DNA of 64,000 nt from Monoplex corrugatus (Eukaryota; Mollusca; Gastropoda; Littorinimorpha; Ranellidae): NCBI GenBank assembly GCA_030674185.1, contig CM060307.1:45232681-45296680 (forward strand), in the 5' to 3' direction. Shown piece after piece: positions 25,508 through 36,950 of this stretch; position 1 is the stretch's first letter; each line of letters begins with the position of its first letter. Made by a program: the position numbers and the translations under genes. A model generated the notes under the pieces. The model searched no databases and was not told the DNA's origin. It saw nothing but the letters and a program-made list of their open reading frames with translations.

Positions 25508-25964
25508 GTGTGTAGTATACAAATAATGCATTGTTTATGATGGCTGTTTTGCACCTCAGTTAAGGTGTGTAGTATACAAGTAATGCATTGTTTATGATGG
25601 CTGTTTTGCACCTCAGTTAAGGTGTGTAGTATACAAATAATGCATTGTGTATGATGGCTGTTTTGCACCTCAGCAAAGGTGTGTAGTATGCAAGTAATGC
25701 ATTGTTTATGATGGCTGTTTTGCACCTCAGCAAAGGTGTGTACTATAAAATGATGCATTGTTTATGATTTATGATGGCTGTTTTGCACCTCAGCAAAGGT
25801 GTGTACTATACAAATAATGCATTGTTTATGATGGCTGTTCTGCACCTCAGCAAAGGTGTGTACTATACAAATAATGCATTGTTTATGATGGCTGTTTTGC
25901 ACCTCAGCAAAGGTTTGTACTATACAAATAATGCATTGTTTATGATGGCTGTTTTGCACCTCAG
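25496..25964. repeat. 57-bp minisatellite containing copies of the e9 splice donor, left part
   Basis: Units run GTGTGTAGTATACAAATAAT, GCATTGTTTATGATGGCTGT, TTTGCACCTCAGCAAAG. The sequence CCTCAGCAAAG|GTGTGTA is the e9 exon end plus donor and recurs near 25669, 25727, 25788 and 25845, with TTAAG or GTTTGT variants elsewhere. The array continues at 27066-27176 after an inserted element. Confidence 0.92.
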
Positions 25965-25968
25965 TTAA

Positions 25969-27065
25969 CTCACTCGCTTCCACTGTCCGTATATGCGGAC
26001 ATCGTACGACGAAGTGTTCGCGACCAAGGTCCGCATATAAGGATTCGGATTTTGAAAATTCGCGCTGTCCGAGTGACGTATCGGGTACAAAACTCAAGAA
26101 CAGAGATGATTCCTTAGTTATCCCCTACCAACTTTTCATTCACTTACGCCACGTGTGATGCTTGAGTCACTCGCTATCCAATGAGAACAAAGAGCACCGT
26201 TGGTCAGCTCTGCTCCATGATTGGCAAGATGGCGTTGCGACGAAGTGTTCGACACAGTAGGGCTGGTGATTTATTAGTTAGCATTGAAGAGCACTGGAAT
26301 TGATCCAGACTGAAGAGTCAGACGTCGAAGAAGACATCAGCGATTCTTCTGATGAGGATTTCGACTCCTACAGTGTGGAGACAGACGTGGATTCCGACAG
26401 TGAAGTGGGCGCTGATAGTGGTGAAGAAAGCAGACCAAACTGTGCCAGCACATGGGCCTCAGCAACAAGCGTCTGATTCGGACACTGACACTGAAATCAG
26501 CGAAGAAGTTGGCGATTTTAGGGCTGTGTTTACTGATGATTGGACTGACAATTTAGATTTCTTTCCTCTCGATCATCCTTTCACAGTGTCACTTGCCATG
26601 AGCTTTTTCACTCCAGGAAAGACTACAGCCAGTGATACGTCACCAGTGTTTTGTGTACAGTGAACTCTTTTTTCTATATTTTCACTTTTTTTTGTATTTC
26701 ATGTTCTCTATCACCTGCTTGTGATTCAGTATTATATCTCCTGTCTTCAGTGACTCCAGTTGTGCTAGAATGTGATGTAGAACATTTCTTAGCTGAAAAG
26801 GAACATTTGGAATATATATTTCTGATAGCTGCGAAAGTGCTGTGAAAGTGCTAAAAAAGACAAAACTTGGATACCCCTTTTATCACCAAGATGGTGAATA
26901 AATTACTTTATTTTTTGTTCAAGTATACACTAATATACATTGCATAACCTCACTAAATTTCAAGTGTGTCTGCTCATATATAATTGTTATAATTTTTTTC
27001 CTAATCTATACAAACCCTGGGTATTTAGGGATCAGCAAGGGGAAAAACTCATGGCATGGAGTGAG
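25969..27065 (+). mobile_element. TTAA-flanked piggyBac-like element 3, internally deleted
   Basis: TTAA at 25965-25968 and 27066-27069. The ends are CTCACTCGCTTCC and, inverted, CTCACTCCATGCC. Minisatellite units such as CACCTCAGTTAAGGTGTGTA give the empty site, proving the TTAA duplication. An acidic reading at about 26300-26470 (EDISDSSDEDFDSYSVETDV, then DSDSEVGADSGEES) and DWTDNLDFFPLDHPFT match a piggyBac N-terminal region. The catalytic core is missing. A near-palindrome GTCCGTATATGCGGAC lies at 25985-26000. Confidence 0.78.
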
Positions 27066-27176
27066 TTAAAGTGTGTAGTATACAAATAATGCATTGTTTA
27101 TGATGGCTGTTTTGCACCTCAGTAAAGGTGTGTAGTATGCAAATGATGCATTGTTTATGATGGCTGTTTTGCACAT
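27066..27176. repeat. 57-bp minisatellite, right part
   Basis: Two more units (GTGTGTAGTATACAAATAAT...) after the inserted element, confirming a single pre-existing array. Confidence 0.85.
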
Positions 27177-27179
27177 ATG

Positions 27180-28230
27180 TAGTCAGGATCAGTATGGTAA
27201 GGCACCGGAAGGTGATGGTATTCTTGCAGATATCTACAGTAATGGGGGTGTGGTGTTCTGGAGCAGCTAATAGCTGTGTGCCAGTCTATCTGGCAGAAGG
27301 AATAGATTCTTCAAGACTTTGAAGATTGTATGATCATACATATTACACGAGGAAGGGTGATAAGATCTTATGCTATAATCATTATGGGATATCCTCCCTG
27401 TGCATTGGGGGAAAGGTCTTTGCCAAAATCATCTTTAACAATCATCACCCATGTAATCAAACCAGTCATTCCTGAGTCTTAGTGTAGCTTTTGTAGTAAA
27501 AGAGGTATGAAGGACATGGTGTTTGTAGATCTGACCAAAGCATTTGACACCTTTAATCGGAAGAGCTCTGATTAACCCTTTGACTCCACTCCAAATCTAC
27601 CAACTGCAAAAACTTAACCCTTTGATTCCCTCACCCAGAAAGCTGGTGGATAGGGTGGGGGAATCAAAGGGTTAAGTTTTTGCTTTGCTAGCATGGTTGA
27701 CAATGCCGGATGCTGGTGGACAGGGTGTGGGAGTCAAAGGGTTAAAGCAGTTGACACCATGAACTGGGAGGGAGATACTTCAAAAGTTTGGCTGTTCTCA
27801 AAACTTGTCTTGGTGATTGTGTCTTTCACAGTGGCATGCTTGTTGGGGTAGAAGAGAATTGGGACCTTTCCCAGTGCGGAACTGAGTGGAAGACAGATGC
27901 ATTATAGCACCCACACTCTTCTTCATCCTCTTTGCGACAATGCTGACTGATGCATTCAATGACTTTGATAGGAGTCTGTACATCAAGCTCTTAAGCCTGC
28001 AGAGAGGTTAAGTCAAGATCAAATTGCTTAAAGTCATGCTGCAGGAAGTTGTTTTCATGAATTGCTGTGCTCTGGTTGCACACTCACACAAAAGACATTA
28101 AGCACTCTGCTGCAGTCTGCAAATGCTTCAGCCTTACCATTAGCATTATAACACAGAGGCTATGTTTCAGCCAATACCATCTCAGGTTTCAACACTTCAC
28201 CACCTACGACTGTCATCAACAGCCAAGTTT
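27180..28230 (+). mobile_element. Old LINE RT remnant, split by a fold-back element
   Basis: Broken frames read KAPEGDGILADIYSNGG, SLCIGGKVFAKIIF, MVFVDLTKAFDTFNR (RT motif A) and later the motif-B-like and LQ-x-K-x-K-V regions, with many stops. This is an RTE-type element different from copies A-C. A TTAA hairpin element sits in it at 27572-27745. Confidence 0.6.
27572..27745. mobile_element. TTAA-delimited fold-back element, copy 3
   Basis: Bounded by TTAA at both ends, CCCTTTGACTCC at the left and GGAGTCAAAGGG at the right. Both inner and outer arms are present (GCTGGTGGATAGGGTGGGGG, GATGCTGGTGGACAGGGTG). It interrupts the motif-A region of an old LINE, leaving CTCTGATTAA and TTAAAGCAG on either side. 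Confidence 0.82.
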
Positions 28231-28295
28231 CAGTTTCAGTTTGTCAAGATGACGTGTCCATGCTGAGAATGAATTCCACATGCACTGACACCTCT

Positions 28296-29077
28296 CAGGC
28301 AATCCAAATGTCCGTGAATTCGCGGATATACGCGAAAGGTGGGGGGAAAAAAGAAAAAATAAAGAGAAAAAAAACCAACATTCCTTGAAAGTATGGAGAA
28401 CCGGGATCACCGAAACTATTCAAAACAAGCCATAAGCGCATGCGCGGTTTTACTTTTGCAACTGTCTGCACGATTTGCGCATCCTCTTTCACAAGTGTCA
28501 CTCTCTGTGTTCCATTGACGCATTGAAATATGAGTACACGTAGGGACTTTGTTCCACTAAATGCTGACATCGATGAAGGCTTCAAAAATAGCTGGAAATG
28601 GGATTGGCTGCAGGAAGTGTACGATGGCAATAAGTTTGCTCGTTTCTTCGAGAAACTGAAGATCGCCGGTAAAGCATACTGCAAGCTTTGCCGCTCGGAA
28701 ATCAGTTACAAGTCCGACGGTAAATGAGCGCTGGTTGATCACCTGAAAGGAAAGCAGCACAACAACAGGCTCAGGACATCAAATGAAAATTTTCGTTTGT
28801 CAGGTGAGGCAAAAGAGAGTGAGGAAAAGTTGCATGTTTTGTTTATTGTTAACAAGGCTTGTGCCCTTTTTTTCTTTTATTGAAATACTTGATTTATCTT
28901 TCACCAGAGGGGGTTAAATTTCCATTTACTAGACTAAAATGTTTCAGCTACAGGGGTCGTTGCCCCCAGACCCTCACCAGGGGCTCTGCCCCTGCACCCT
29001 GCCAGGAGGCCTGTGCGGCCCACTTGACCCCCAGCAATTTTTCCTTGAAACACATTGTTGCTTGAATGGATTGCCTG
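28296..29077 (+). mobile_element. hAT-like DNA transposon with BED-type zinc finger, deleted
   Basis: Perfect 11-bp terminal inverted repeats CAGGCAATCCA/TGGATTGCCTG and a 5-bp target duplication CCTCT (28291-28295, 29078-29082). An ORF at 28530 reads MSTRRDFVPLNADIDEGFKN through KAYCKLCRSEISYKSDGK to a TGA. In the same frame a His-containing stretch (ALVDHLKGKQHNNRL) follows, giving the C-x2-C...H-x4-H BED-finger pattern. The transposase core is missing. The 5-bp duplication differs from the usual 8 bp of hAT. Confidence 0.75.
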
Positions 29078-29276
29078 CCTCTGGTGTCATGTGATAGAGA
29101 AGATCCAAAATGATCATGGCACAAGTCTTAAGCCTGCACATAAACTCATGAGTTGGCCAAGTCCTGACATCCTACCTAACTTGGAGTTTTGTACTTATAC
29201 TGGTATTTGTATCAACCTGTCATTGGAACAGTGTTAGTGTTGTAATGACATTTGCATCTGTGTATCTCATCTTTAA

Positions 29277-30235
29277 CCCATTAACTGCCACCTGCGTAAA
29301 ATTTATGCAGCTCTCAAAGCCTTCCTTGACGCATGCAAACATAAAATTAACAGAGCTAGTTTGACACACGTTTCAGCCTAATGTTAATGGGACAGAAGCA
29401 CTGACTGATGTCAGTCTCAGAGAGGGTTCATAAAAGTGACTGGCTTCCCTTACATTACTTTTTGATCTATGCAACCCTGGTTTTACTTTTCTAAGAAGAG
29501 AAACTGGTTTTCAGCAAAATGTCTTGCAATTCTGCATATTATCAAAGTTTGAGAGCATGAGAGTTGAGTCAAGAACTTGTAAATGACTGTGAGAGGAATC
29601 AGAAGACAATTCTTAGAAAAGAAGAAGTTGAAACAGCAGTAATTACTCGCTGTTGGTATGAAATGTGCACCAGACAGAGCAGACATGAAAAGTATTGATC
29701 CTACAAGCATGTGACAAAAAGGGTTTGTGGCCGCAGGCAATACCGGCGGCCAGCCAACACTTTCAAAGTGAAGTACACAGTCCCGACATAGTAAAATCGC
29801 TCACCACTTCCAGGGAGTAATATTACAAGTGTTAAGGGGAGGACGATGGTGATGGAGTAGGGGTGGGGGCATGGAAGCAACGGACAACATGACCAGGTCA
29901 AGTCACTTTGTGCACAATTAGGCTGCAGCTCTTTGTAGCTCATCAGCTGTCAGTGATCTGTCAGTAAGTGGTCATCCAGTCTCAACACTTTTAGATGTTG
30001 TCAAGAGGGCCGTATCTTCTATTTTTTTCCTTTGGTTTTTGTTTCTATAGTGAGCAGTTATGAGTTTTTGTTATGGGAATTTCCACAAAATATTACAAAC
30101 ATGTAGTAATTTTAAGAAATTAGTACATAAATCATCTGAAAATACATTTTGCCATGCCTAATGCATCATTTTGTGTAATTTCATGTGCATGGAAAACATG
30201 CATATGGAAAACACCTGATGTCAAAAAACATCATT
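29277..30235. mobile_element. TTAA piggyBac-like non-autonomous element 4a, right end lost
   Basis: Starts TTAACCCATTAACTGCC with a near-palindrome CTGCGTAAAATTTATGCAG. The body matches the element at 59590-60932 (for example AGAAGCACTGACTGATGT, GAGAGGGTTCATAAAAGTGA). Similarity stops at GATGTCAAAAAACATCA, without the terminal repeat. No coding region is recognisable. Confidence 0.7.
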
Positions 30236-32551
30236 TGTGTTGGTGTGTGATTTAGTGCAATGTAAGGGGTGTGCAAATGTGGTGATTAATTTGACGTGTT
30301 TATTATTAGGTATTCCAAAGTGCTCTTCGTGGGCGGCGAAAAGTACGGCAAAGTGCGGTTTTTCACTGGTTTTCAACTTGCTCGTTCTCAACAAAATGCA
30401 GTGTCATAAATAAAAAACATAGATCATGTTGATCTGTGATCCTTTAAGCTTTCTTTAAAGTCAAAATATATCAATAAGTGTAACATTTACCGTTTGAAAT
30501 ATGCTTTTGATGATGGTTACTAAATTGCGATTTTGCTGCTGCTGGAACGACGAAATCGGAACGCGGTTTTGACCCCTACCTTGAAAACTCACCTCGAGGA
30601 GATTCGCTGGGTCAGATATCAACAAACCATTTACACAGTCAAAAAGACGACTAAATTTGCTTTCATCCCATGTAAAAAGTGAACTGATAGGCTTCCATTT
30701 AGTCGGTCGTTTCGTGCGTTAAAAACTTCCGTCGATGATTTCGCAACCTTACTCAAAACCAATCTCGCCATATTTTCCACTGTGCAAAAGGTCAAGGTTT
30801 CAACTTTCAACTTCTGCTATTTGCATACGGATTCAACCACTGGCTATTTTCCTCGAGGACTGAGAACAACGCGACCTATTTTCGCTTTCTCTTAGCGTCT
30901 GACGCGCAATGGCGGACACGAGCGAAGACTGTTCGGGCGAGCACATGGACGTCGAAGTTTACGTCGACCGCTCCAGCCACGATGAATCAAGCGATCCAAC
31001 TTATCTAGAGGGTAAGTGAAATATCTTGCAGTTTGTTTACTATTACTTTTCGACATTTTGTTTCCTGATTTTAGAATATAATTGTTTGGAAAGCGCACAG
31101 CTGCAGCACCCGCAGTATCATGAATATGTTAGAAGGTAGGGTAGGTGACGGTTTGGGGTGCGGTAATTTTACAGAGAGTGAGATCAGGCATATGATTAAA
31201 GGAAAATGTTTGCAAAAGATTTTTTTAATAATCCATGCCTTTATTATATTTATTTATAATGATGTTAATGAGAGATTAGCAATTTATTGTGGTCACGTGA
31301 CCAACGCTTTGATCGATCGATAGTCGAATCGGCCGAGTGCCCTCCCTTGGCTTCTTGTTGACTTCACTCGATCTGGTTCAGTGTCGTTCAATAATTTCAC
31401 AATGTTACACCTTTTTCTTTTCTGCCTTTGTGTAAACTTCCTGAATGGTACCATTGAAACAAATCTGCATGTTTATCAATCCTATTATTTTTAGGCCCAA
31501 TATTATTATCACCTAGTTCAACAGCTTTAAAAGTTTATTATTATTATTAATATTGTTATCATTATATTTTTGTTATTGTTATTATTTTACTATCATTATT
31601 CATTATTATTTATCATTATTATTATTATCATTATTTCATTATTAGTTTACTATCATTCATTACTATTTATTATCATTACTATTATTGTCATCAAAAATAA
31701 TATTTAAACTAAATAAAGTAGGCCTACCAGGTTAATGGGTTGGACACTATGAACCTTCCTAACTAGGCCTATAGTGTTTATGAGATAAATTTTGTTGTGC
31801 TGATTTGAGTAGGCCTAAATGTATGGGACATTTTACTTTGCCCACTGCTTTGTGAGTTAGGGTAAGGTATTATAATTTTATTTTCAAAGCTGACAATAAT
31901 ACTGGTAGGCTTCTTACAGCTCCACACCAATCTCTCTCTCTCTTGATCCTTTCTCTCTTTGACAGGCAGGGAAGTTAATTGAGCAGGGGTACAAAAGTCC
32001 TTGTGTTCCTGTATGTTTTATGTTCTTGTTTTTTGGATTTGTTTTTGTTTTGGTCAGTATTTGCCTCTTGCTCTGTATGTATAGGCCTGTTTGTCCCTAC
32101 AAATGGGATTTTCACATTACGCTACAGGATAGAACAGATAGATGTACTAATACTTTCCCTCTACACTATTTTTCTCACAGATGATCTCTTCATGAGGATG
32201 AAGGAGCGATTTCTTAAGACTGGCAGAGGGCGGAGACCTAGTCTTTTGGACAACTTTGACAGCAATGATGATGAACTGCGTCTTAACATGTTTTAATTTC
32301 CTGTCACTTGTGAAGGGGAATCACTGATCATAGACACTGACAAGTATTTTTTTACATTTCATTATAACATGTTTTTTGTAAAAAGAGATGATTTCTATCT
32401 TTTGTGCTTCCAGTTTAAGTTGAAGGCCAGGACAGTTATCTACTGTGATTAAGCAACAGTGAAAGGTCAAGACAATGATGTGGAAGCTTTTGATAATGTT
32501 CTACACACAGTTAAGGAACAGTTAAAGGTCAAGACATGTTTTAATCATTGT
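30236..32551 (+). other. CpG-rich segment with possible two-exon micro-ORF
   Basis: 30300-31011 is rich in CpG compared with its surroundings and leads to an ATG at 30909. Exon 30909-31011 reads MADTSEDCSGEHMDVEVYVD, then RSSHDESSDPTYLE, ending G|GTAAGT in phase 1. Exon 32181-32296 after TTTTTCTCACAG fits in phase and reads DLFMRMKERFLKTGRGRRPS, then LLDNFDSNDDELRLNMF and stop. The total is about 73 residues. The acidic MAD... start resembles the heads of the piggyBac-like elements here, so this may be a transposon remnant rather than a host gene. (ATT)n-type sequence lies at 31535-31690. Confidence 0.4.
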
Positions 32552-32555
32552 TTAA

Positions 32556-34245
32556 CCCGTTCAGTGCCAGCGACCGAATATTCGGTCGGCTCTTTGTGTC
32601 ATCCTCCTTGCCAGCGACCGAATATTCTGACAGTCTATTTTTAGCATTTTTCATGGGGAATTACGGCAAGCAGTAGTGACGCAGAACACAGATACACAAT
32701 TTACAACCCTTCCCCAATAATGAGGTACTACGCAGTTTCCGTGACGTTCCTCGCAAAGCTTGCAAACAAAGCAATTAGCAGGGGAACCCGCTTACGTAAA
32801 CACTCCGACAGCGAAAATGGCCGACAGCGCCGAGCCTGGTCCGAACATTTCAAGCAGACGAATTACTTCCATTCCACTTTCCCTTGCCGTTCAACTTGTG
32901 CTCCAAAGTTATTCTGACATCGAATCAGTTGATTCTCTGGATGATTTTACCGAGGACAGTGATGTTCATGGCGATGATGTGGCCAGAACAAGTGCACCGC
33001 GTGCCCTGACCGACTTCAACAACAGCGATACGTCAGTTAGTCACGACTCGACTGTTGATCCTGCATTCACGGCGGAGACAGAGGTCAGTGGTGCTGAGAG
33101 TGAAAGCGATAGTGATGGGGGGTGGGGGGGTGGGAGGGTGCCAGTACTTAGCAGGAAAAGTTCTAGAGTTTCGGAAAGCAGGGGTGCAGGTCGAAGAAGA
33201 GGGACAGCAGGAAGGGGGGTGGGGCAGGGGAGGGGGCGGGTCTGGGGTGTGAGAAGAGGACGGACAGTGACTGGGACTGCACGTTTCGATGGTCAGTTCG
33301 TTGACGCGACAAACACAAGACCTGTGTCGTTTGAGTTTACAGGGGATGGGGGCATCAAAGTATCAACAGAGGCTTGTGACTGAGACGAATAGGTATGCGC
33401 AGTAGATTATCACGGCTGCCAGTCAGAAGGAGGGGGGAATTTCTAAACATAGCTGACTGAGACAGTGGACAGACTGTTACCAACTCGTGTGTGTGTGTGT
33501 GTGTGGTGTGTGTGTGTGTGTTGTGTGTGTGTGTGGGTGATGTGTTTATGTTACTTATTTTGCCTGTTCATCCTGCTTATGGTGCAGTTACATATTTTGT
33601 CACATGTTACTTATTGCTGTGTGTGTTTGTGTGTGTGATTTCAGATACCTCTTCAGGCAGAACACCAGCTGATGTGGTACCATCAAAGCCAACAGACTGG
33701 TGAAGGAGGTGACTGACCTTGAGGTCACCAAAAAAGGGGACATGAAGGTGCTTCTCCATGTTTCATGGAGTATCACACAAAACTCAAATACTGGCTTGAA
33801 GATTAGTTTGTGGAGATGCCGACAGTAGTTGAGTCGGACATCCGTAATCTGTAAATAGTTTGGTTTTTTTGTGCCTTTTTTTATTTCTTCATTTCTTCAG
33901 TGATGGGAACTCTTCTCTTTGAATTGGTGTGCTTCAAAATAACATGGATCTAGGATTGCTTTTTGTTTCACTTTGGAATGTATCATGCCACTGAGTGCAA
34001 AATTTCTGCAAATTTGGTGAGTACAAATAAAATATTTCACCAAAAATTCAAATGTTCATACTATGTCTTTCTGTGAGTGTCATTTTGAAGAGAAATCATT
34101 TTGCTACAAACTTTATTCAACATGTTATTGTCTGTTTTGTCTCCTTTAGCTTCAGGAATTTTTTATGAATTATTACCCTAATTCGGAAAATGCGCCCTGG
34201 CAATGGCGATGCACACTTTAATTACATCATCTGGCACTGTAAGGG
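32556..34245 (+). mobile_element. TTAA-flanked piggyBac-like element 5, internally deleted
   Basis: TTAA at 32552-32555 and 34246-34249. The ends CCCGTTCAGTGCCAG and, inverted, CCCTTACAGTGCCAG are similar. A perfect 18-bp palindrome CGACCGAATATTCGGTCG lies at 32571-32588. An ORF to 33383 gives MADSAEPGPNISSRRITSIP, the acidic SYSDIESVDSLDDFTEDSDV, then a Gly/Arg-rich GRGVGQGRGRVWGVRRGR stretch, which fits a piggyBac N-terminus. Downstream only small C-terminal scraps (DTSSGRTPADVVPSKPTDW) remain; there is no catalytic core. A (GT)n tract lies at 33488-33535. Confidence 0.78.
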
Positions 34246-34249
34246 TTAA

Positions 34250-35348
34250 TAATAAAAAACAAAACAAATTAGCTTGTAAAAACTATGAAGATGACTTCTT
34301 TGAATGAATGTTGTTGATGTACATGTCTTGTTTGATTCGATATGTAAACAAAACGCATTATTTGTTACTATTATCAGCTGACATTTGTTATAATTTTGTC
34401 ATCTGATTTTTGTTTACAGAAAGATTGAAACCTAATGTCTTGTTTGTTATACTGACAGATCATAAAAAACTGATCATTTTGGTATATGGTACTTTGCAGT
34501 AGGATGAATGTGACAGAAGTTACGGAGTCTTGCAAAAAGCTCAAATACACAATTTTTTTCAAAATAGGTATTTTATCCTTACCCAAATATGGTTTGATTA
34601 AACATACAGATGTCTGGGGTTGTTTTACGTTGAAAGAGTTTGTCATGCTGAGCAATTTGATATCAAAACCATTTTTGTAACTTTAAAGTGAAAAAAGTTA
34701 TGGTGCACCAAGTATGTGTAAAATTCGCCATTTTTTTCACTGTGACAAATCGGCATATTTCGCATTTTTGACATCTGATATCTTTTCAACCAGCTTTCAG
34801 ATGAAGCTGGAAAAAATTTGGGTTAAATTCCTTATGTTTATCATATATGATTCATTTCAGTGTCACTGTATTGTATTTCTTAAAGATAATGGAGTTTGAA
34901 ATTAATGAAAATGGGTCCCTTGCCCAGTTGTTTGGAACGGCGGCGTCCAATTTTGCTATTTTTTGTCATTTTCATAGGTCTGTATTTTTATTGATATGCA
35001 TTTCTGTCCATATGTTTTTTGCACATCAACTTAACAAGTAAAAACCTCCTCAGAATGATTTTCTGGACTTGTGTGATTTTATATGTGTGTTCAAGGCATG
35101 TCTGAATGTGGCCTAAAATACTGTGTGAAATTTTTTTAAGTCCAAAAAGAAAGAAAAAAATCATAAAAAATTAATTTTTTATCCCACATTAAAAAATAAA
35201 GTATGTATGTGTTCAGAATGAAAATCTCTATTTTCCCAGCTGATTTTTATACAGATAAGTTCAAATTTGAAAATCACTTTGGAATACCTATTATTATAGA
35301 GGGTAATCCATCACTTATCCTTGTCCCGTTTTCGGCCTCATTTATCAT
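34250..35348. other. AT-rich intron, nothing recognised
   Basis: Long T/A-rich stretch with only short open frames and no repeat-family match seen. Confidence 0.5.
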
Positions 35349-35561
35349 TTGTCTCCCACACCCTATCCACCAGCTGCAAAAAAATTAAACCTTTGACTCC
35401 CTCACCCTATCCACCAGCTTCCTGCAGGTTGCTGGTGGACAGGGTGAGGGAGTCAAAGGGTTAACTTTTTGCTTTGCTAATATGGTTGACAATGTAGGAT
35501 GCTGGTGGACAGGGTGCAGGAGTCAATGCTGGTGGACAGGGTGCAGGAGTCAGAGGGTTAA
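35349..35561. mobile_element. TTAA-type fold-back element, copy 4
   Basis: The inner hairpin 35385-35464 runs TTAAACCTTTGACTCCCTCA to its complement ending GAGTCAAAGGGTTAA, centred on CCTGCAGG. The outer right arm is duplicated (GATGCTGGTGGACAGGGTGC twice) and ends at TTAA 35558-35561. Confidence 0.82.
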
Positions 35562-35799
35562 CAGGAGTTATTTATTACAGTTTGAATCACAAGTGTGTGT
35601 CATGTCAGTACATGCATCACGCTGGACAGTGTAGAACTGTGGTGTGCGTACAGATACCTGTATAGGTACAACCATTGACAGAGTTTGGACATACATGCAT
35701 TACAGCTGAACAGTGTGGAACTGTGATGTGCACATGTATACCTGCATAGCTACAATCATTGAGTTTGGACAAGTGCAATTGCCAAGTTTGATAGAATGT

Positions 35800-36345
35800 C
35801 AGACTTTGTGTAAGAAGATCTCAGTTTAGTTCAGTCCCACTCAGGTAACACCTAGTAGGTAGGTAAAGGGTGAAGATTGTTATGGTCTCCCAGTTCAGCC
35901 TATGTGTAGATTTGTTAGTGCTGAATCTGATTCATATGTACAGCACCCAAAACATGCAATACTTATGTTAACCCTTTCACTCTCACACCCTATCCACCAG
36001 CTGAAAAACTTAACCCTTTCACTTTCTCACCCTGTCCACCAGCTTCCTGCAGGAAGCTGATGGATAAGGTGCGGGAGTGAAAGGACCATATTTTTGCTTT
36101 GCTAGCATGGCTGACAATGCAGGATGCTGGTAGAGAGGGTTAGAGAGTCAAAGGGTTAAAGATCCTGTAAGCCATGTCAGTGTAGGGTGGCTGATGGAAA
36201 GACCAAACTATTCCCCGAAAAAGAACACGGCTCTGTACATGGCTGGATAACTGAAATTTCCCTGCTGCTCTGTCCAGTATGAGAAAAGGAATAAACTCGG
36301 TGTGCGTAATTGTATCTGAAAAGTATTGGGGGTGTATAGGAAGGT
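35800..36345 (+). mobile_element. SINE-like repeat split by fold-back element copy 5
   Basis: Flanking halves 35800-35967 and 36160-36345 rejoin across a TTAA as GTTAAAGATCCTGTAAGCCA. The left half (GGGTGAAGATTGTTATGGTC, CAGTTCAGCCTATGTGTAGA) and the right half look like a dispersed molluscan-type SINE body that I recall in general form. The tRNA-like head is eroded, so the class is inferred. Confidence 0.5.
35968..36159. mobile_element. TTAA-delimited fold-back element, copy 5
   Basis: TTAA at 35968-35971 and 36156-36159. The inner palindrome (CCACCAGCTTCCTGCAGGAAGC) is intact with flanking CCCTTTCAC/GTGAAAGG arms. The right spacer carries GCTTTGCTAGCATGGCTGAC, common to copies 2, 3, 4 and 6. 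Confidence 0.85.
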
Positions 36346-36463
36346 AATGTCATAGGATACATGATGGATGGCTCACAGTCCCAGATCTTCATTATTTATT
36401 TGTTATGTAAGTGTAGCTTAGCCTGGTGTGTAAATCAGTCAGTGTGATGTTTGTGTGTTACAG

Positions 36464-36529
36464 GTGCAGTGTCCCGTGCCCTCCGCGATCGTTGTGGTCA
36501 TGACTTTGTGAATCTCTGCAACAGCAAAA
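36464..36529 (+). CDS. PARP14-like exon e10: macro domain 3, glycine loop and helix
   Basis: Acceptor GTGTGTTACAG. It reads GAVSRALRDRCGHDFVNLCN, continuing directly from DLSKG in e9, as in macro domains. The donor was set at AAAA|GTGATT because this alone gives phase 1, which e11 needs. A better-looking GTATGA at 36546 gives the wrong phase. The donor choice is the weak point. Confidence 0.65.
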
Positions 36530-36597
36530 GTGATTATTTTCACCTGTATGATAGCCTATTCTGAATGTCAACAGTAGCAAAGATAGACATGAAAAAC

Positions 36598-36693
36598 AGT
36601 ATCATATGTGCGTCCACACGCATACACACGCGCACACACACACATGCATACACACACACATGCACACACACACACATATAAATACACACATAC

Positions 36694-36784
<91 letters not shown>

Positions 36785-36846
36785 GCGCATGTACATATAC
36801 GCACACATATTCGCACGCGCACACACACACACACACACACACACAG

Positions 36847-36909
<63 letters not shown>

Positions 36910-36950
36910 CACGCACACACACTCATGCACATGCACACACGCACATATAA
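36598..36950. repeat. Long (CA)n microsatellite
   Basis: Nearly continuous CA repeats with small interruptions, starting about 70 bp after exon e10. Open frames here, such as (HT)n, are artefacts. Confidence 0.95.

Noticed and set aside
25423..26097. Minus-strand frames reading HTFAEVQNSHHKQCIICI repeats
   Set aside because: They are antisense readings of the 57-bp minisatellite at the e9 donor.
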